From Bemisia tabaci (lineage: Eukaryota > Arthropoda > Insecta > Hemiptera > Aleyrodidae): a DNA stretch of 64,000 nucleotides. Both the position numbers and the translations under genes were made by a program. Each line of letters starts with the position of its first letter. Position 1 is the first letter of the stretch. Below are positions 43,715-54,252 of the stretch, piece after piece. The stretch spans positions 3,134,288 through 3,198,287 of the forward strand of contig NC_092797.1 in NCBI RefSeq assembly GCF_918797505.1, read 5' to 3'. The notes beneath the pieces were generated by a model. The model worked only from the letters and a program-made list of their open reading frames with translations. It was not told the DNA's origin and searched no databases.

Positions 43715-43999
43715 CAGGGTGTCTACAAGTCCGGAATTTTCGGAAAGTCCGAAAATAGTACCGATCTTATTAAGAGGGTCCGGAAGTACTGAAAAAGTGC
43801 GAAAATTCCGCCTAAGGTCCGGAATTTTTTCATTTTTTGGTCATTTTTGTCTCAATTTGCACGATAAATTCAAATTTTTGACATTACTCAAATGGAGGTA
43901 CTAAAAAGTACTGAATTTTACTATTGAGGAAGTACTGAATTTTTTGGGAATGCACTGAAAAAGTACTGTAAAAATATTGATTTTTGGCCCACCTGTTTT
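43715..43999 (+). repeat. Dispersed repeat family F, copy 1
   Basis: Begins CAGGGTGTCTACAAGTCCGG. Contains alternating CCGGAATTTT and AGTACTGAAAAAGTGC words and ends AGTACTGTAAAAATATTGAT. The same ordered set is at 63120-63550. The CAGGGTGTCTAC start with self-similar interior is a type I know to be widespread in animal genomes. Confidence 0.75.
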
Positions 44000-44149
44000 A
44001 GTAGATACCTGTTCTCTTTTTCTTCCCTCTATTCCAGGGCGTGCGTCCCCTATGCCCCCTGGACATCTATCCTCGGCTTCCTCATTCAAATTGTATCCGC
44101 GTCCCCGATAATACCCCAATTTTCACCCCTAAAATTCATTCCCAGGTCG

Positions 44150-44560
44150 ATGAAACCCTCTCGAGCGGTCTGTCACGAGCGACTGGATTTAAAAATAGGT
44201 TTCGATAGGTATTCACGTGCTTTGACGGCGGCAGCGCGTCGCGCGTCGCGTCGCGGCTCGATTGAAGACGCAGCCAGACAAGCTTGGCCGAAAAACCGCG
44301 GATCTCCGCGAAGGTGACGTGCGGAGTTAGGTTGTTTTGGGAGGTGTCGGGGCGGCGACCGCGCCAACCCGACCCGCATTCGGGTCCACATTCGCAACCG
44401 CACTTACACTCACTTCCACGCTCGCTATTTTCACTCTCATTCCACCCGGCCCGGCCGGCACCAGCCAAGTTCAACAGTCGCCGCAGCAACAGCGCCAGCC
44501 GCACGCTCCGATGCCGATTCTCGCGATTAATCATCGATGGATCCAAAAATGCAAAACCAC
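44150..44560. other. CpG-rich island
   Basis: High CpG, including repeated GTCGCG at 44236-44256 and CACTTACACTCACTTCC-like words. Frames 44284-44778 (plus) and 44136-44546 (minus) overlap and have no domain, so neither is called. Could be an intronic promoter or enhancer. Confidence 0.35.
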
Positions 44561-44746
44561 TTAATTCATTTGCGATTTTTCACGTATTGAGCCTTAAGGA
44601 ATTGGCTAAGAAGCAAGCAATATTCCCCTTCGATTCGATTGATATGCAATATTTCCTTCTTGGAAGTTCAAATAGTTGTATCTTTCATTTTGGAGCTCCT
44701 GCAGCTTTCAGTGGAAGACGAAGTGAACACCGTCATTTGAAGATCA

Positions 44747-44889
44747 ACTGGACTGCATTTTGCAATTTGGAACTATAAATTTTTGCTCTTCTGGAAAAGC
44801 ACTTATGTGCATAGGGACACTAATGGCACATACTTTGTTTTTAAACCGGGCTAGGATTTATAGTTCCAAATTGCAGAATGTAGTCCAAC
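44747..44889. mobile_element. Foldback MITE, family A, copy
   Basis: Ends ACTGGACTGCATTTTGCAAT and AATTGCAGAATGTAGTCCAA, with TTGGAACTATAAATTTTTGC and GATTTATAGTTCC inside. Confidence 0.92.
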
Positions 44890-45379
44890 TGTACAGAGGT
44901 GAACTCCTCTGTAGTCGTGAATTTTTCTCAACCTTAAGAGGTCTTTTCCCAAGTGCTAGAGCCGATTTTAAACAAGAATGAGTAGTGTCATCGTGTTTCA
45001 CGACATTTAATCGGAGTCTAGATCAGATGTCTTATTTCGCCTTCAATTTTGATGATACTTCAAGCACATCTATAAAGCACGAATAGTGGTATCAAAGACC
45101 CGTGTGAGTTCGAGAGACTTGTTCTGTTTTCATCTCTTGATTTTCCTCATCTCAACGGTATTTTTTCGGCATGTGATTTTTTAATGAGTTTTCAAGGTGT
45201 TCCTTGTTTGTCATCCTTAGTAGGTCTCTAGGTACCTCTATGTTGTCGTATTTTCTCGTCCCCAGACGCAGAAACGTGCATTTTAATTTTGCAACGTTTC
45301 CATTCCTTGGTGGCATTTTTACACTAGGTAGACAACTTTTTGACATTTGTAATTAAATATTTCACTCATATTTCTATAG
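44890..45379. other. Unannotated interval
   Basis: No repeat family or exon recognised. Confidence 0.4.
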
Positions 45380-45500
45380 ATCACACGCAAAAATCAATAC
45401 AATTTTGGACAGAAATCACACCGTTACATTCTCTCAAAAAATGAAACATTTAAGTCAATTTTGCAACATTAGAATACAGTTGAGTTCTTTTGTCTGGAAA
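45380..45500. repeat. Half copy of foldback family V
   Basis: GCAAAAATCAATACAATTTT, ACATTCTCTCAAAAAATG and TTTAAGTCAATTTTGCAACA match one side of family V. Confidence 0.55.
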
Positions 45501-45901
45501 ACGACAATTTTATTCACGACAATGTTCAATTTAACGACAATTTTCAACCTGTTCAATACAAATTCACCAAAATCAGTAAAAAAAAGTCAAAATTGTAACA
45601 TATTAGGCAGGAAAATGTCCTCCTCCTCCACCCTCCCGTCCACAAATGGTATCTTGGTCCCTTTTGATCGTCAGTCATACCGAAAGATTAAAAAGTCGAT
45701 ACTCACACTCAGCAGCTTAAAAAATTACCCCCGACGATCCGCCTGTTCTCATTTGAGCCCCCTGGGCGGACTGTTTAAGCCATGATCTTCGGCTCTGAAA
45801 AGCGGAGGAAATATTTTCCCGCGGCGGCACTCCGCCCTCGCACGCCCCTTTATTTGAATTTTTAATAAAACGTAGGTGTCTCTCCGTTGCTTTTTATTAA
45901 A

Positions 45902-46093
45902 ATGGAGGCAATTTTTCACGCTTTATCAAGATGGGTCCTTGTATTACCCTTGGCAGCGCGTCGGGCGTCGCCCCGGAATAAGGGTGAAAAGGCCCGGGAA
46001 CCTCAATTTACCGGAACGTGCGAGGTGTTCGAGCAAGAATGCGAGCCAGGAATATACCCACCACTTCCATTTCATCCTTCAAAGTGCTCCTAG
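45902..46093 (+). CDS. Candidate small secreted ORF (63 aa), unrecognised
   Basis: ATG at 45902 (context TTAAAATGG) to TAG at 46091. The start resembles a signal sequence (MEAIFHALSRWVLVLPLAA), though Arg residues follow closely. The rest is Lys/Glu/Pro-rich with three Cys near the end (TGTCEVFEQECEPG and the final CS). It ends just before a half copy of MITE family G. An overlapping frame at 45876-46130 is also open. A genuine short secreted peptide is possible, but so is chance in a GC-richer patch. No splice junction was needed. Confidence 0.25.
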   Translation: MEAIFHALSRWVLVLPLAARRASPRNKGEKAREPQFTGTCEVFEQECEPGIYPPLPFHPSKCS

Positions 46094-46126
46094 CCATGTC
46101 CTCTTTTCAGGGATTCTTCCAGTGAG

Positions 46127-46212
46127 CTGATTATTGAATTTGATAGACGAAGCGATAGACAAGGCATAGGTAAAGAAGTCAAAGAGAAAATGGGTCGATC
46201 CCTCCAGGATCA
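46127..46212. repeat. Half copy of foldback family G
   Basis: TGATTATTGAATTTGATAGA and GGGTCGATCCCTCCAGGATC match the left arm of family G; the right arm is absent. Confidence 0.6.
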
Positions 46213-46254
46213 AAGAGAAAAAGGATCGATATTAACTGTGTTCGCCGGTGGTCT

Positions 46255-46460
46255 GGAAAACTAGGAAGTCGGGGAATTTGAGACGACTCAATAAACCTGA
46301 GGAAAGTCACGGAATTCACACAAAATCAGGGAATTATAATAGAAGTTACTTAGTATCTTAAACGAAAAATAACAGTGAAAAGTTTAATTCAAATGCCAGG
46401 GAAAGTCAGCATCCGAAAATTTTAGAGTCATGGAAAAGCAAAAATAGTCAGACTATGTTC
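46255..46460. repeat. GTCAGGGAA-type dispersed repeat
   Basis: Repeated short words such as GGAAAGTCACGGAATT, ATCAGGGAATTAT and CCAGGGAAAGTCAG mark a self-similar dispersed repeat. Related fragments at 54330-54400 and 54990-55080. Confidence 0.5.
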
Positions 46461-46463
46461 GAC

Positions 46464-46690
46464 TCTGCCGAGCTGAGGAAGAGCGCCTTATGGGCATTTA
46501 GACGTTGCCAGATTTCCTTCAACAAAACTCGCATCTTCTGGAAACTTCTTCAATGTTTTTCCTCGAATTTTTCAGAAAACTTTTCGCAATTTGATTCTAA
46601 ATATTCCTGAAAATTGGCAAGAATACTTATGACTTTCCATGAAAGGAAATTTGACAATTATCGAATGTTAGTTACGCCCGTTTCCCCAAA
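46464..46690. repeat. Diverged foldback MITE, family C
   Basis: Left end CTGCCGAGCTGAGGAAGAGC, then GACGTTGCCAGATTTCC. The right end is worn (CGAATGTTAGTTACGCCCGT). Confidence 0.7.
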
Positions 46691-47384
46691 AATATACGAG
46701 TCCAAAATGTGCTAAAGATGTAGAATAAAACAGGAACCTGGCTTGTTCTACCAGAATTTACCTTTTCATTAATAACGAGTAGTTAAAATTTCTAAGGGGC
46801 TCGCAAGTAGTTCACTTTTAAAAGCTCTAAGCAGCTGCTTTCTGTCGCGCTGGAAACTATCTCTCACTGCCAAGCGAACCTCTCCCCTCTCCTTTCTCCA
46901 CCCTCCCCAACCCACCCCCACGCTTTCATCTCGACTTCTTAATCGTAATTTCGTGCGAATAACTAAGCGAGCCTCTTTAGGTAACTTCGATCGAGCCGCC
47001 CCCTTTTTATCTCCCCCCTTCCACCGCCCCACTCCCCATCAAGCATACCAGGAGTTAATCAGAGCACGAAGAAAACTTAGCCCAGAACTTAAAAATGGAA
47101 AAGTTTCTACCTCTTCTTGAAGTTTTACAGATTTTACACACTGCTTTTTGATAATTCGTGTTAGGTCCGCGCGTCTAGTTTGGTGAGAATATTTCGTGCC
47201 ATGGAAGAGAGCAGAATGTACAAGAAAGAGGTTTTTCAACTTTGTGTGAAAATCAAGGAGGAATTTTGCGCATTTCGAAGCTATTTCAATGGATAGTGAG
47301 CTTATTACTGATATTGATAGACAATGGACACAGCGATAAACGAAGGAGACACAGCGATTTTATATGTTGAAACGTTAACGTCAT

Positions 47385-47583
47385 CTGCACAGCGATTTAT
47401 GATACAATTATATGAACTTCTGTGTGAGCAGCGAAGTATCTCGCGAAACTGAAGGCGTTTCCGACTGGTCACAACAGTTTGACCGTCAATTAATTGACAC
47501 CAGTCGGAAACGCCTTCAGTTTTGCGAGATACTTCACCGCCCACACAGAAGTTCATATAATTGTATCATAAATCGCTGTGCAG
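47385..47583. mobile_element. Near-perfect long hairpin, family H
   Basis: Arms of about 84 bp, CTGCACAGCGATTTATGATA ... and complement, pair with few mismatches around a ~29-nt loop (near 47470-47500). The arms include TCTCGCGAAACTGAAGGCGT. Two overlapping opposite-strand frames here mirror the palindrome and are not genes. Confidence 0.9.
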
Positions 47584-49985
47584 AATCCTCCGATTTTTGA
47601 ACATTAATGAACGATATAGCGTCTCGCATTTCAGAAAAACCTTTATGGTAACTGGCAGCATTTTTATTCCTTATACTTCAGGAACTGTTCGCGGAAAGTT
47701 TCGTAGCGTCATGTTTCTTATCTTCTCAGTGAAGAAAATGTGGAAAATAGGAGTAGTTGAATCGGTGTTGGGAGAAAGCGAAATTTCACAGGATAAAAAT
47801 TGATTGTCTTGTCAGTAGGACGACTACAAATTTTCTGGAATGTTCACAAGATAGGTCAACATGTGTCAAGTATATGGAATTGCACCCCTGCTTAAGAAAA
47901 TGAGCGATAAAACTTTCAAAATTTACTTTAAACCATTTTAATATTATTTTAAAATGTAGCAGTTTTCCCTCATTTTCTTGGGAAAAGGCATAAGTCCAAG
48001 ATTTAAAACTATTCTAAAGAGGTACTAAAAATTTTCCCCCTGAAACATTTTTTAAGTATTTTAAAAGGTGCCATTTGTCCGAACGTTTCACGCGACCCGG
48101 AATTTTTTTCTCACTCGTTTTCGAAAAATTTCCTCACTCAGCAAAATTGTTCAAAGTAATGACTTTTTTTTGCTCTTCACTCTTAGTCTGCTACAAACGT
48201 CTCCTAAACAGTCGAAAAGATCGATAAATTTTTCCGAATTTTTTCAGAAATTTTTTTCGATGTCGTTCTGGCCAAAAATTCCTCACTGATCACACGATCC
48301 GCGAATACCTGTACTCGAGAAGTTTTACGTGTTTTAGTAGAACATGGAGGTATGATCTTTAGATAAAGATAAAAATTTAGAGACATTTTTTTTTTTTCGG
48401 ATATTTCCGGGATTTCGTTAAATTCCGTGTCTGAATTTCCGGGGATTTAAGCCACTGCTCGTGGCGCGATTTTCCGTTACTCGAGCAAGGCAACCGACGG
48501 AAAGTGAATTCCCAAGACAACAAGGGGTCACTTACCGGGGTCTGTGATGTGGGTCCACGGTTCTCCCATCCGTTGAATACTAAATAATGACCCGCGAGTC
48601 AAGCGACAAGCGCCTCGCTTTGCCACCGTCCAGAATGAAGAAGAATCAAAAGAAAAATAACTTACTTCCTCTGCAGCGAGATCAGCTCCCAACGAGCTAC
48701 CTCCTCCATGAGATCAAGGTGACTTGCTCCGTAAAATGTTTGATATTGCAATGACAACCCAATTTTTTTTACTGTCTCAACTAGGATTTTTTCTCTGATT
48801 TATTTTTATTTTTTCTAATTTTTTCATTGTTTGGATTTTTATTTTTTATTTTTTTTTTTAAATTTAAATATCTGGGGGTCCTTAGTGACCTGTTTTCGCG
48901 TCTTATTAATACTCTCTATATGTATATTTGGTATGGTTCTCTAATGGTATATTTTTTATCCCGAAAAAGTACGCCATAACTTAAATTTTTCTAAAATTTA
49001 TTTAATTCAAAAAGGATTAATCCTATATAGTGCAATGGTCACACACATTTTCGATTTTTTTTTTAAATTTATATGTTAATCCTGAAGGCCATTGACCCCT
49101 CTGCATCAGTGGTCAGTTACTTAACTTCTCCATTTTTTGTTGGTTTTTTAAAAAAAAATAAACAACGAAAAAATAACTTGTACCTATGGTAGAGAATTTA
49201 ATCGCTCCGGATCTGTTAAAATTCATGAAAATGTCCGAACTATGCAGTATTTCTGCAAGATGTAAAATTTGGTGCTTATGAATCACGGGAAATTATCCGA
49301 TTTCTGGAAATAGCATTTTTAGTAGCTTTTACCGAACTATTTTCCTTTTTTTCGTACTCGCTCGTTTCCTAGATTTTAATCTAAAGAGGGCTCGTTGAAA
49401 GAGGCCAAGACGACGTTATAATGCGGGTGTTCTTCAGTCGGCATTGTCAATCCGCACAAAATTATTTACATTTTTCCCTAGAAAACAATGTAATATATCT
49501 GAATTTTTGATCAAGAATGGCAACGTTGTATCTTAGAGCCACTGATCCGAGCAGAGCTCATCCGGCGACACCTGACTACGCGACAACGTCCTGGGTCGCT
49601 GCGCTACGTTGCCAATTCGCGAGAATATTTATGCATTTCATTTTCTTAATAAAAGCCGTTAATAAAATGAACGATGATGATGATGTCGCACACCAAAAAC
49701 CAATATTTAACTGATTTTGAATCAGTTAGAATGAAGTGTGCCGCGCACCGACAACTAACTTCTGGTTGACCATAAGGCCAAAATGAAGGTTGATGTAAGA
49801 CAGGATCTCCACCCAGGTGATCTTAAAGGAGTTTCAATGGTATAGCAAGTACAAAAATAAGTACAGGAAGAGAAATTAATAATAAGAGTCAGAGTAATCA
49901 AAATTAATCCAACAGAAAACTCAATATTCATAACCTATATCTAAAATACGTATGCTGAAAATAGTGGAAACAACGTTATTTGAAC
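47584..49985. other. Unannotated AT-rich interval
   Basis: About 2.4 kb, very T-rich at 48770-48870. Nothing supported as exon, RNA gene or known repeat. Confidence 0.4.
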
Positions 49986-50228
49986 CGCGTTAAGCAAGAT
50001 TGAAACAAGCCACATCAGCTATTGTCGAATTCAATTTTGTACATGAAAACGGTAGTGCGGATTTTTGTGCAAATCTCAGTGAATTTCCTGCAAAGTGTGA
50101 ATAAAATTTATTGAAATTTTCAAAGAATCCGCACTAAGAACGTTCTCTTGTAAGAAATTAAATTGCCCAGTTAAATTTACCAATAGCTATCTATAGTTTG
50201 GTTCCTTTCTGCCAAACGCGGTCCAATT
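49986..50228. mobile_element. Foldback MITE, family W, copy 2
   Basis: Ends GAACCGCGTTAAGCAAGATT and CTTTCTGCCAAACGCGGTCC, with CAAGCCACATCAGCTATTG and its near-complement inside. Confidence 0.85.
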
Positions 50229-50261
50229 CTGAAGGAGAAGGGATGAATTCCAGTTCTACAT

Positions 50262-50298
<37 letters not shown>
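50262..50298. repeat. Poly-T tract
   Basis: About 37 T residues in a row. Confidence 0.95.
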
Positions 50299-50301
<3 letters not shown>

Positions 50302-50539
50302 GATGTGTGTGAGGTAAAAAACTTAGGACCAAATTTTATTGAAAAATCGTTGGATAACCGCCGAGCCCTAGATTTTTACGGAAGTACAACTCAGCAAGTA
50401 TACAACTCAATCAGAGTTGTAAACGCCACGCTACGCATTACACTTTTTTCCTTTTTATTGAAAAAAAAAATCGACCCCCCGGTCAGCAACACGGGCGACC
50501 GACAAAGGTGTTTTCCTGGCCAGTGAATCGGTTAACTAG

Positions 50540-50890
50540 TGTGTTTTCAAGTCGGAGTCCAGTTAACCGGCTCGCGAATTCCTCGCTTCGGCTGCCGAAT
50601 TGGACCCCGCAGGTCCGCCACGCTCGTTTTCAGTTCTAATCTGGGATTCCGCGGGTTTGGCAACGTCGCTCTCGGCACCCCCGCGATTTCGTGGGCCCCG
50701 CCGCGGGGGCGCCCCCCCCCCCCCCCTCCGGCGGGAGGTTATCGGAGCGCGAGAAATGGAGCTTTGTTCCTGTAGGCAAATGAATGAGGTGAAAAATGAA
50801 GATGTATTAATCGCCGAGGTCGGACGGCGCGGCGCAGCGCGGCGGGTGAGGAATCGGCCAACTGAGGAGAATTGACCGAAAATCATGGTC
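50540..50890. other. CpG-rich island
   Basis: GC-rich block with a C run at 50712-50726 and frames open on both strands without domains. Possible intronic regulatory element; nothing more can be said. Confidence 0.35.
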
Positions 50891-51011
50891 CCAGAACCTG
50901 GAACAACGAGGAGGTACCGAGGCTACTAGGGGAACGAAAAATCTCCGGAAAATAATTTTATTTGCAATATCAGGAAAATCCAACTTGAAATTTTAGTACG
51001 ACCCTGCAAAA

Positions 51012-51485
51012 AGAACATGTCGCGATCCTACTGGTTGAAACGGGTGGTTGTTTTAGACGAGGAGGAAAATGATGGACTAACTGGACCGCGTTAATCAGAA
51101 AATAACCAAGCCTCCATCAGCTTCAGCCTTTAATCGGGCACTTTAATATTTTTCATAAAAACTGTTGAACGAATTTTTTTTGGCAAATTTCAGTGAATTT
51201 TCTGTGTAGTACGAAGCAAAGTCCTTAAAATTTTGAAAGGGATTCGCTCAAAACTTCTCTTGTGAAAAAATTAAATTGCCCAGTTGAATTTGGCCATAGC
51301 TAATGTGGCTTGGTTCCTTTCTGCTAGACGCAGTCTAGATATGTAGGTTCTCGCAAGGGTTGCCGTCAGTTAGTCTATTCGTAACCTCCCATGTCCACTG
51401 CAACCACGCGGTTCGACCAATGGGATCGCTCCATGTTCCCGTCTTCTTTTTTCTCTACAGCTTTGTCAATCAATTTCAATAATCT
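51012..51485. mobile_element. Foldback element, family G, interrupted by family W
   Basis: Left arm GCGATCCTACTGGTTGAAAC and GGACTAACT. Right arm TCTCGCAAGGGTTGCCGTCA, ACCAATGGGATCGCTCC and CAATCAATTTCAATAATC. The interior is split by a family W element. Confidence 0.85.
51083..51338. mobile_element. Foldback MITE, family W, nested copy 3
   Basis: CTGGACCGCGTTAATCAGAA on the left and TTCTGCTAGACGCAGTCTAG on the right, with AACCAAGCCTCCATCAGCT and AGCTAATGTGGCTTGGTTCC inside. Confidence 0.85.
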
Positions 51486-52033
51486 GCCCGCCAGCATTTT
51501 TCCTCTTCTCCTAGAGGAGATTAATCCTTTATAAAATTGGTGAGCTGCGTCGACCTGGTGCTTCAGTAGCACCCGAAAATGGGGAAAAAATTAAAATATT
51601 TTATCTTAATCTCCCATGGAAAATCCAATTTTTCATCATGGATGCATTTTAGACACTCTTTTCAAATAGGGAACAAGCAAGAGAAAATTTAAGTCTGAAG
51701 TAATAGTAAACGTGATACCCATTGTTATGAAAAAAGCAGCTCAAATTATTTCTTCCTTGTATATAAACAGCTCAAAATATTTATTCCTCATCGGTCCTAT
51801 CAGACGTGCTTTTCGCAGCTTCGTCAATCAATTTCGTTTTCGTAACAAGTTCGTATACTCGGCAGGATTATTCCAAATACAAAGCCACAAACTGATAATG
51901 AATTTATTTTTATTAATTCCAAGAAATTCTCATTACGATAGAAAGTATGGACCAGTTTACAACGTGTCTTTATTATCAATTTAAAAAGAAATCTCATCTC
52001 TCAACCTCGATATCCCTGCTGAAGGAAAATTTC

Positions 52034-52199
52034 AGTGCATGGCGAGGCGTGAAAGATCGATTTTCGATAATTCCCAACTCGAAGCTATGGTAAAGAATCG
52101 ATTATGAAGGTGTTCGTTACGATCTTCCTTTTTATATCGATCCTTTTCCGAAGGTTTAAATGGCAGATCAATCGATATATCGCAAAGCACGCCACGCCA
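52034..52199 (-). repeat. Repeat family I, copy 5 (reverse orientation)
   Basis: ATGGCGAGGCGTGAAAGATC, AAGGTTTAAATGGCAGATCA and ATCGATATATCGCAAAGCAC are the complement of the plus-strand copies. Both outer ends read GGCG-GGCGTG in inverted sense, which supports short terminal inverted repeats. Confidence 0.85.
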
Positions 52200-52579
52200 C
52201 AGGAAGGAAAAGTACACGAAGGTTCTTGGAATGAGAGAAACGTGTATGAGCCAGATTTCTCAGAATTTTAAAATCCATTGCGGCAACTATATATAATTCT
52301 AAGAAATCGTCAAAAGTCTTTTAACCAAGGGAGCTTGTATTTCTATTTTACGAGGATTTTTAAATGATAATGGAGAGAATAAATCCCAGTAGGTTTCTGT
52401 ACTTCAAGATGAAGTTCTGTGGATAATATACCCGACCTACGTATAGATTAAACTTAAGTTCAGGGTGGAATCTAGCATCTCTTGTGAGGGATTTAGGGCG
52501 TCTCCACGAACAGTTCTATACATCTATGCATTGATTATTTAAAATAGGTCGAGGGAGCTCAGTAAATATTATAAGAAGA

Positions 52580-52725
52580 ATTGGATTTCACTTTGCAAAG
52601 AGGAACTATACAATTTCTGACTCATCCGTAAAAACACTTATGTACATAGGGAAACTGATGGTCAGACGTTGTTTCTAAACTGACAATAAGCCAGAAATTG
52701 TAGTCTCGAATGGAGACTTTGCAGG
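52580..52725. mobile_element. Diverged foldback MITE, family A
   Basis: ATTGGATTTCACTTTGCAAA, GAACTATACAATTTCTGACT, CACTTATGTACATAGGGAAA and AGCCAGAAATTGTAGT follow family A order. The right terminus is worn. Confidence 0.75.
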
Positions 52726-52728
52726 AGG

Positions 52729-52960
52729 TGTTTGAAATTTTGTGAACTGAATGAACTGAGGATGAGAACATCCGTTGTTTCTGAAATGAACAATAATTAG
52801 AGTAGATACGACCAAATCACCAAATCCGCTGCAATATATGTGCTTAAATGGGAAATACTGCCTGATGACGTCACACGGCGGCATATTTTCTCACTTTTCG
52901 ATCTATCTTTCTACAGTTATATATCGCCATTATCGGAAAAAATAATGACAAATACTTCGA
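52729..52960 (-). repeat. Dispersed repeat family U, copy 3 (reverse)
   Basis: Complement of family U: CTGATGACGTCACACGGCGG, GAGGATGAGAACATCC and CCAAATCACCAAATCCGCTG in reverse order. It directly abuts a family A element. Confidence 0.65.
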
Positions 52961-53040
52961 ACGCAACTCACTACGCACTATTAAATTGGATGCAGCAATA
53001 ACTTTTTGTGCGAATTCTTCATTGCCAATTTTAGTCCAAC

Positions 53041-53162
53041 TCGTCGCTCCTCTGACGTAAGGGCGTAACTCGCTTTCTACATAAGCCCTGCTCTCCGTAT
53101 AACTCTATGCTTTCCAGGGCTCATCGAATTAGAGATATGTCCTTACGTCAGAAGGGCGACGA
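53041..53162. mobile_element. Foldback MITE, family E, copy 3
   Basis: Outer arms TCGTCGCTCCTCTGACGTAA and TTACGTCAGAAGGGCGACGA, inner AAGCCCTG / CAGGGCTCAT. Confidence 0.92.
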
Positions 53163-53178
53163 ATTGTCCTAGAAGAAC

Positions 53179-53424
53179 GGCGCTCAGTGGATCGAGTCAA
53201 TAGGAGAGGTCGGACAAAATTTGGAAACTTTAAACACTTATAACTCCGCTTATATACAAAACGTTTAGGTTCTAATTGTGGTTCCATTGGTTTTCTAGTG
53301 AAATTTTCTGTCAGAGGCACGCCTTAAAATTAAAAATGTGACGAAATAAACATCCAAATTCACAGTTTTAGTCAAAAATGGCTTGCCTTACCTCTCCAAT
53401 TGACTCTTAATCCACTGTGTGGCG
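53179..53424. mobile_element. Foldback MITE, family N, copy 3
   Basis: Ends CGGCGCTCAGTGGATCGAGT and TGACTCTTAATCCACTGTGT, inner GGAGAGGTCGGACAAAATTT. It begins only ~15 bp after a family E element. Confidence 0.9.
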
Positions 53425-53964
53425 GGTCAATAAATCGAGGTAACCGAATTTATTCAAATTCGTCGGCGACTCCTTTCGTCAACGTAAACGCGGCGGCCGC
53501 ACCTCTCGGATTTAAACGAATCAGTGAGGTCTGTGGCGCTCCCTGGTGGAAACGGTCAATCAGGGCGAATTAGAGAGACCGGGCGAAGTGAAAACTGAAA
53601 AGTGGTTAAGAAAGCTTTCAGTTTGCCGAGTTAATATTGGAGTACACAATTCCCTCATTTAAACTGACAAAGAAACGCGCGGCGTTTCCCGGCTCCTGGC
53701 CCGCTCGACCAGCAGTTTTCATATTTAAATACCGCACGCCGCCGCCAGATAGCGCTTCCGACGCGTTTACGACCGTCAACTCGAGCCAGGCGAGATTTGT
53801 GGCGTGGCAGTGGCGCCCGACCACACTAATAGCATGAAGGATTAAATAAACTTATATTTTAGGTCAGCTCTCGAACCACCCACCCTTGATCCCAAGTACC
53901 GAATCTGCTTTTATTTGCTTCACTTGCGATACGCCACCCCCTCCCCAACCCCTTCAACCCTCAG
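53425..53964. other. Unannotated interval, partly CpG-rich
   Basis: GC-richer at 53460-53830. Frames open on both strands (53618-53837) lack domains and are not called. Confidence 0.4.
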
Positions 53965-54252
53965 GCTCAGTTGAATTCAGAGCGGGCCAAAAAATGGAGC
54001 TTAGTTCGTCTACCGGAAGTTGCTGCTGAGATAGGGATGGGAAAACATGTTTTCCTCTCTAACATGTTTCATCAAGTTTATCAACTTGAGGATTTACACA
54101 ATCGGAAATATAATGAGAACAAGAGTGCTTTCTCTGAAATTTTTCCTGGGTTCGTGATGGAAGGAGGGTGGGGTGGGACTTTCGAAGTTAATGAGAGATT
54201 TTCAAATATACAGAAAAATGTTCAAAAGTTCAAGTTAATGCTCCACAAGTAA
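53965..54252 (+). CDS. Candidate exon after a strong acceptor, unrecognised
   Basis: A long pyrimidine tract ending AACCCCTTCAACCCTCAG at 53964 precedes a frame open in phase 0 for about 95 codons, running AQLNSERAKKWSLVRLPEVA ... VQKFKLMLHK to TAA at 54250. Composition is plausible for protein, with mixed charge and no low complexity. The only donor-like sequence is a poor CAA|GTAAAA at the stop, so it would be a last coding exon. No domain recognised. The following DNA is a GTCAGGGAA-type repeat. Its phase does not match the 35345 exon. Confidence 0.25.
   Translation, partial: AQLNSERAKKWSLVRLPEVAAEIGMGKHVFLSNMFHQVYQLEDLHNRKYNENKSAFSEIFPGFVMEGGWGGTFEVNERFSNIQKNVQKFKLMLHK

Noticed and set aside
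44136..44778. Overlapping 136-164-codon frames on both strands
   Set aside because: Located in a CpG-rich island where both strands lack stops; composition (Arg/Pro/Ser) tracks GC content and no splice or domain evidence exists.
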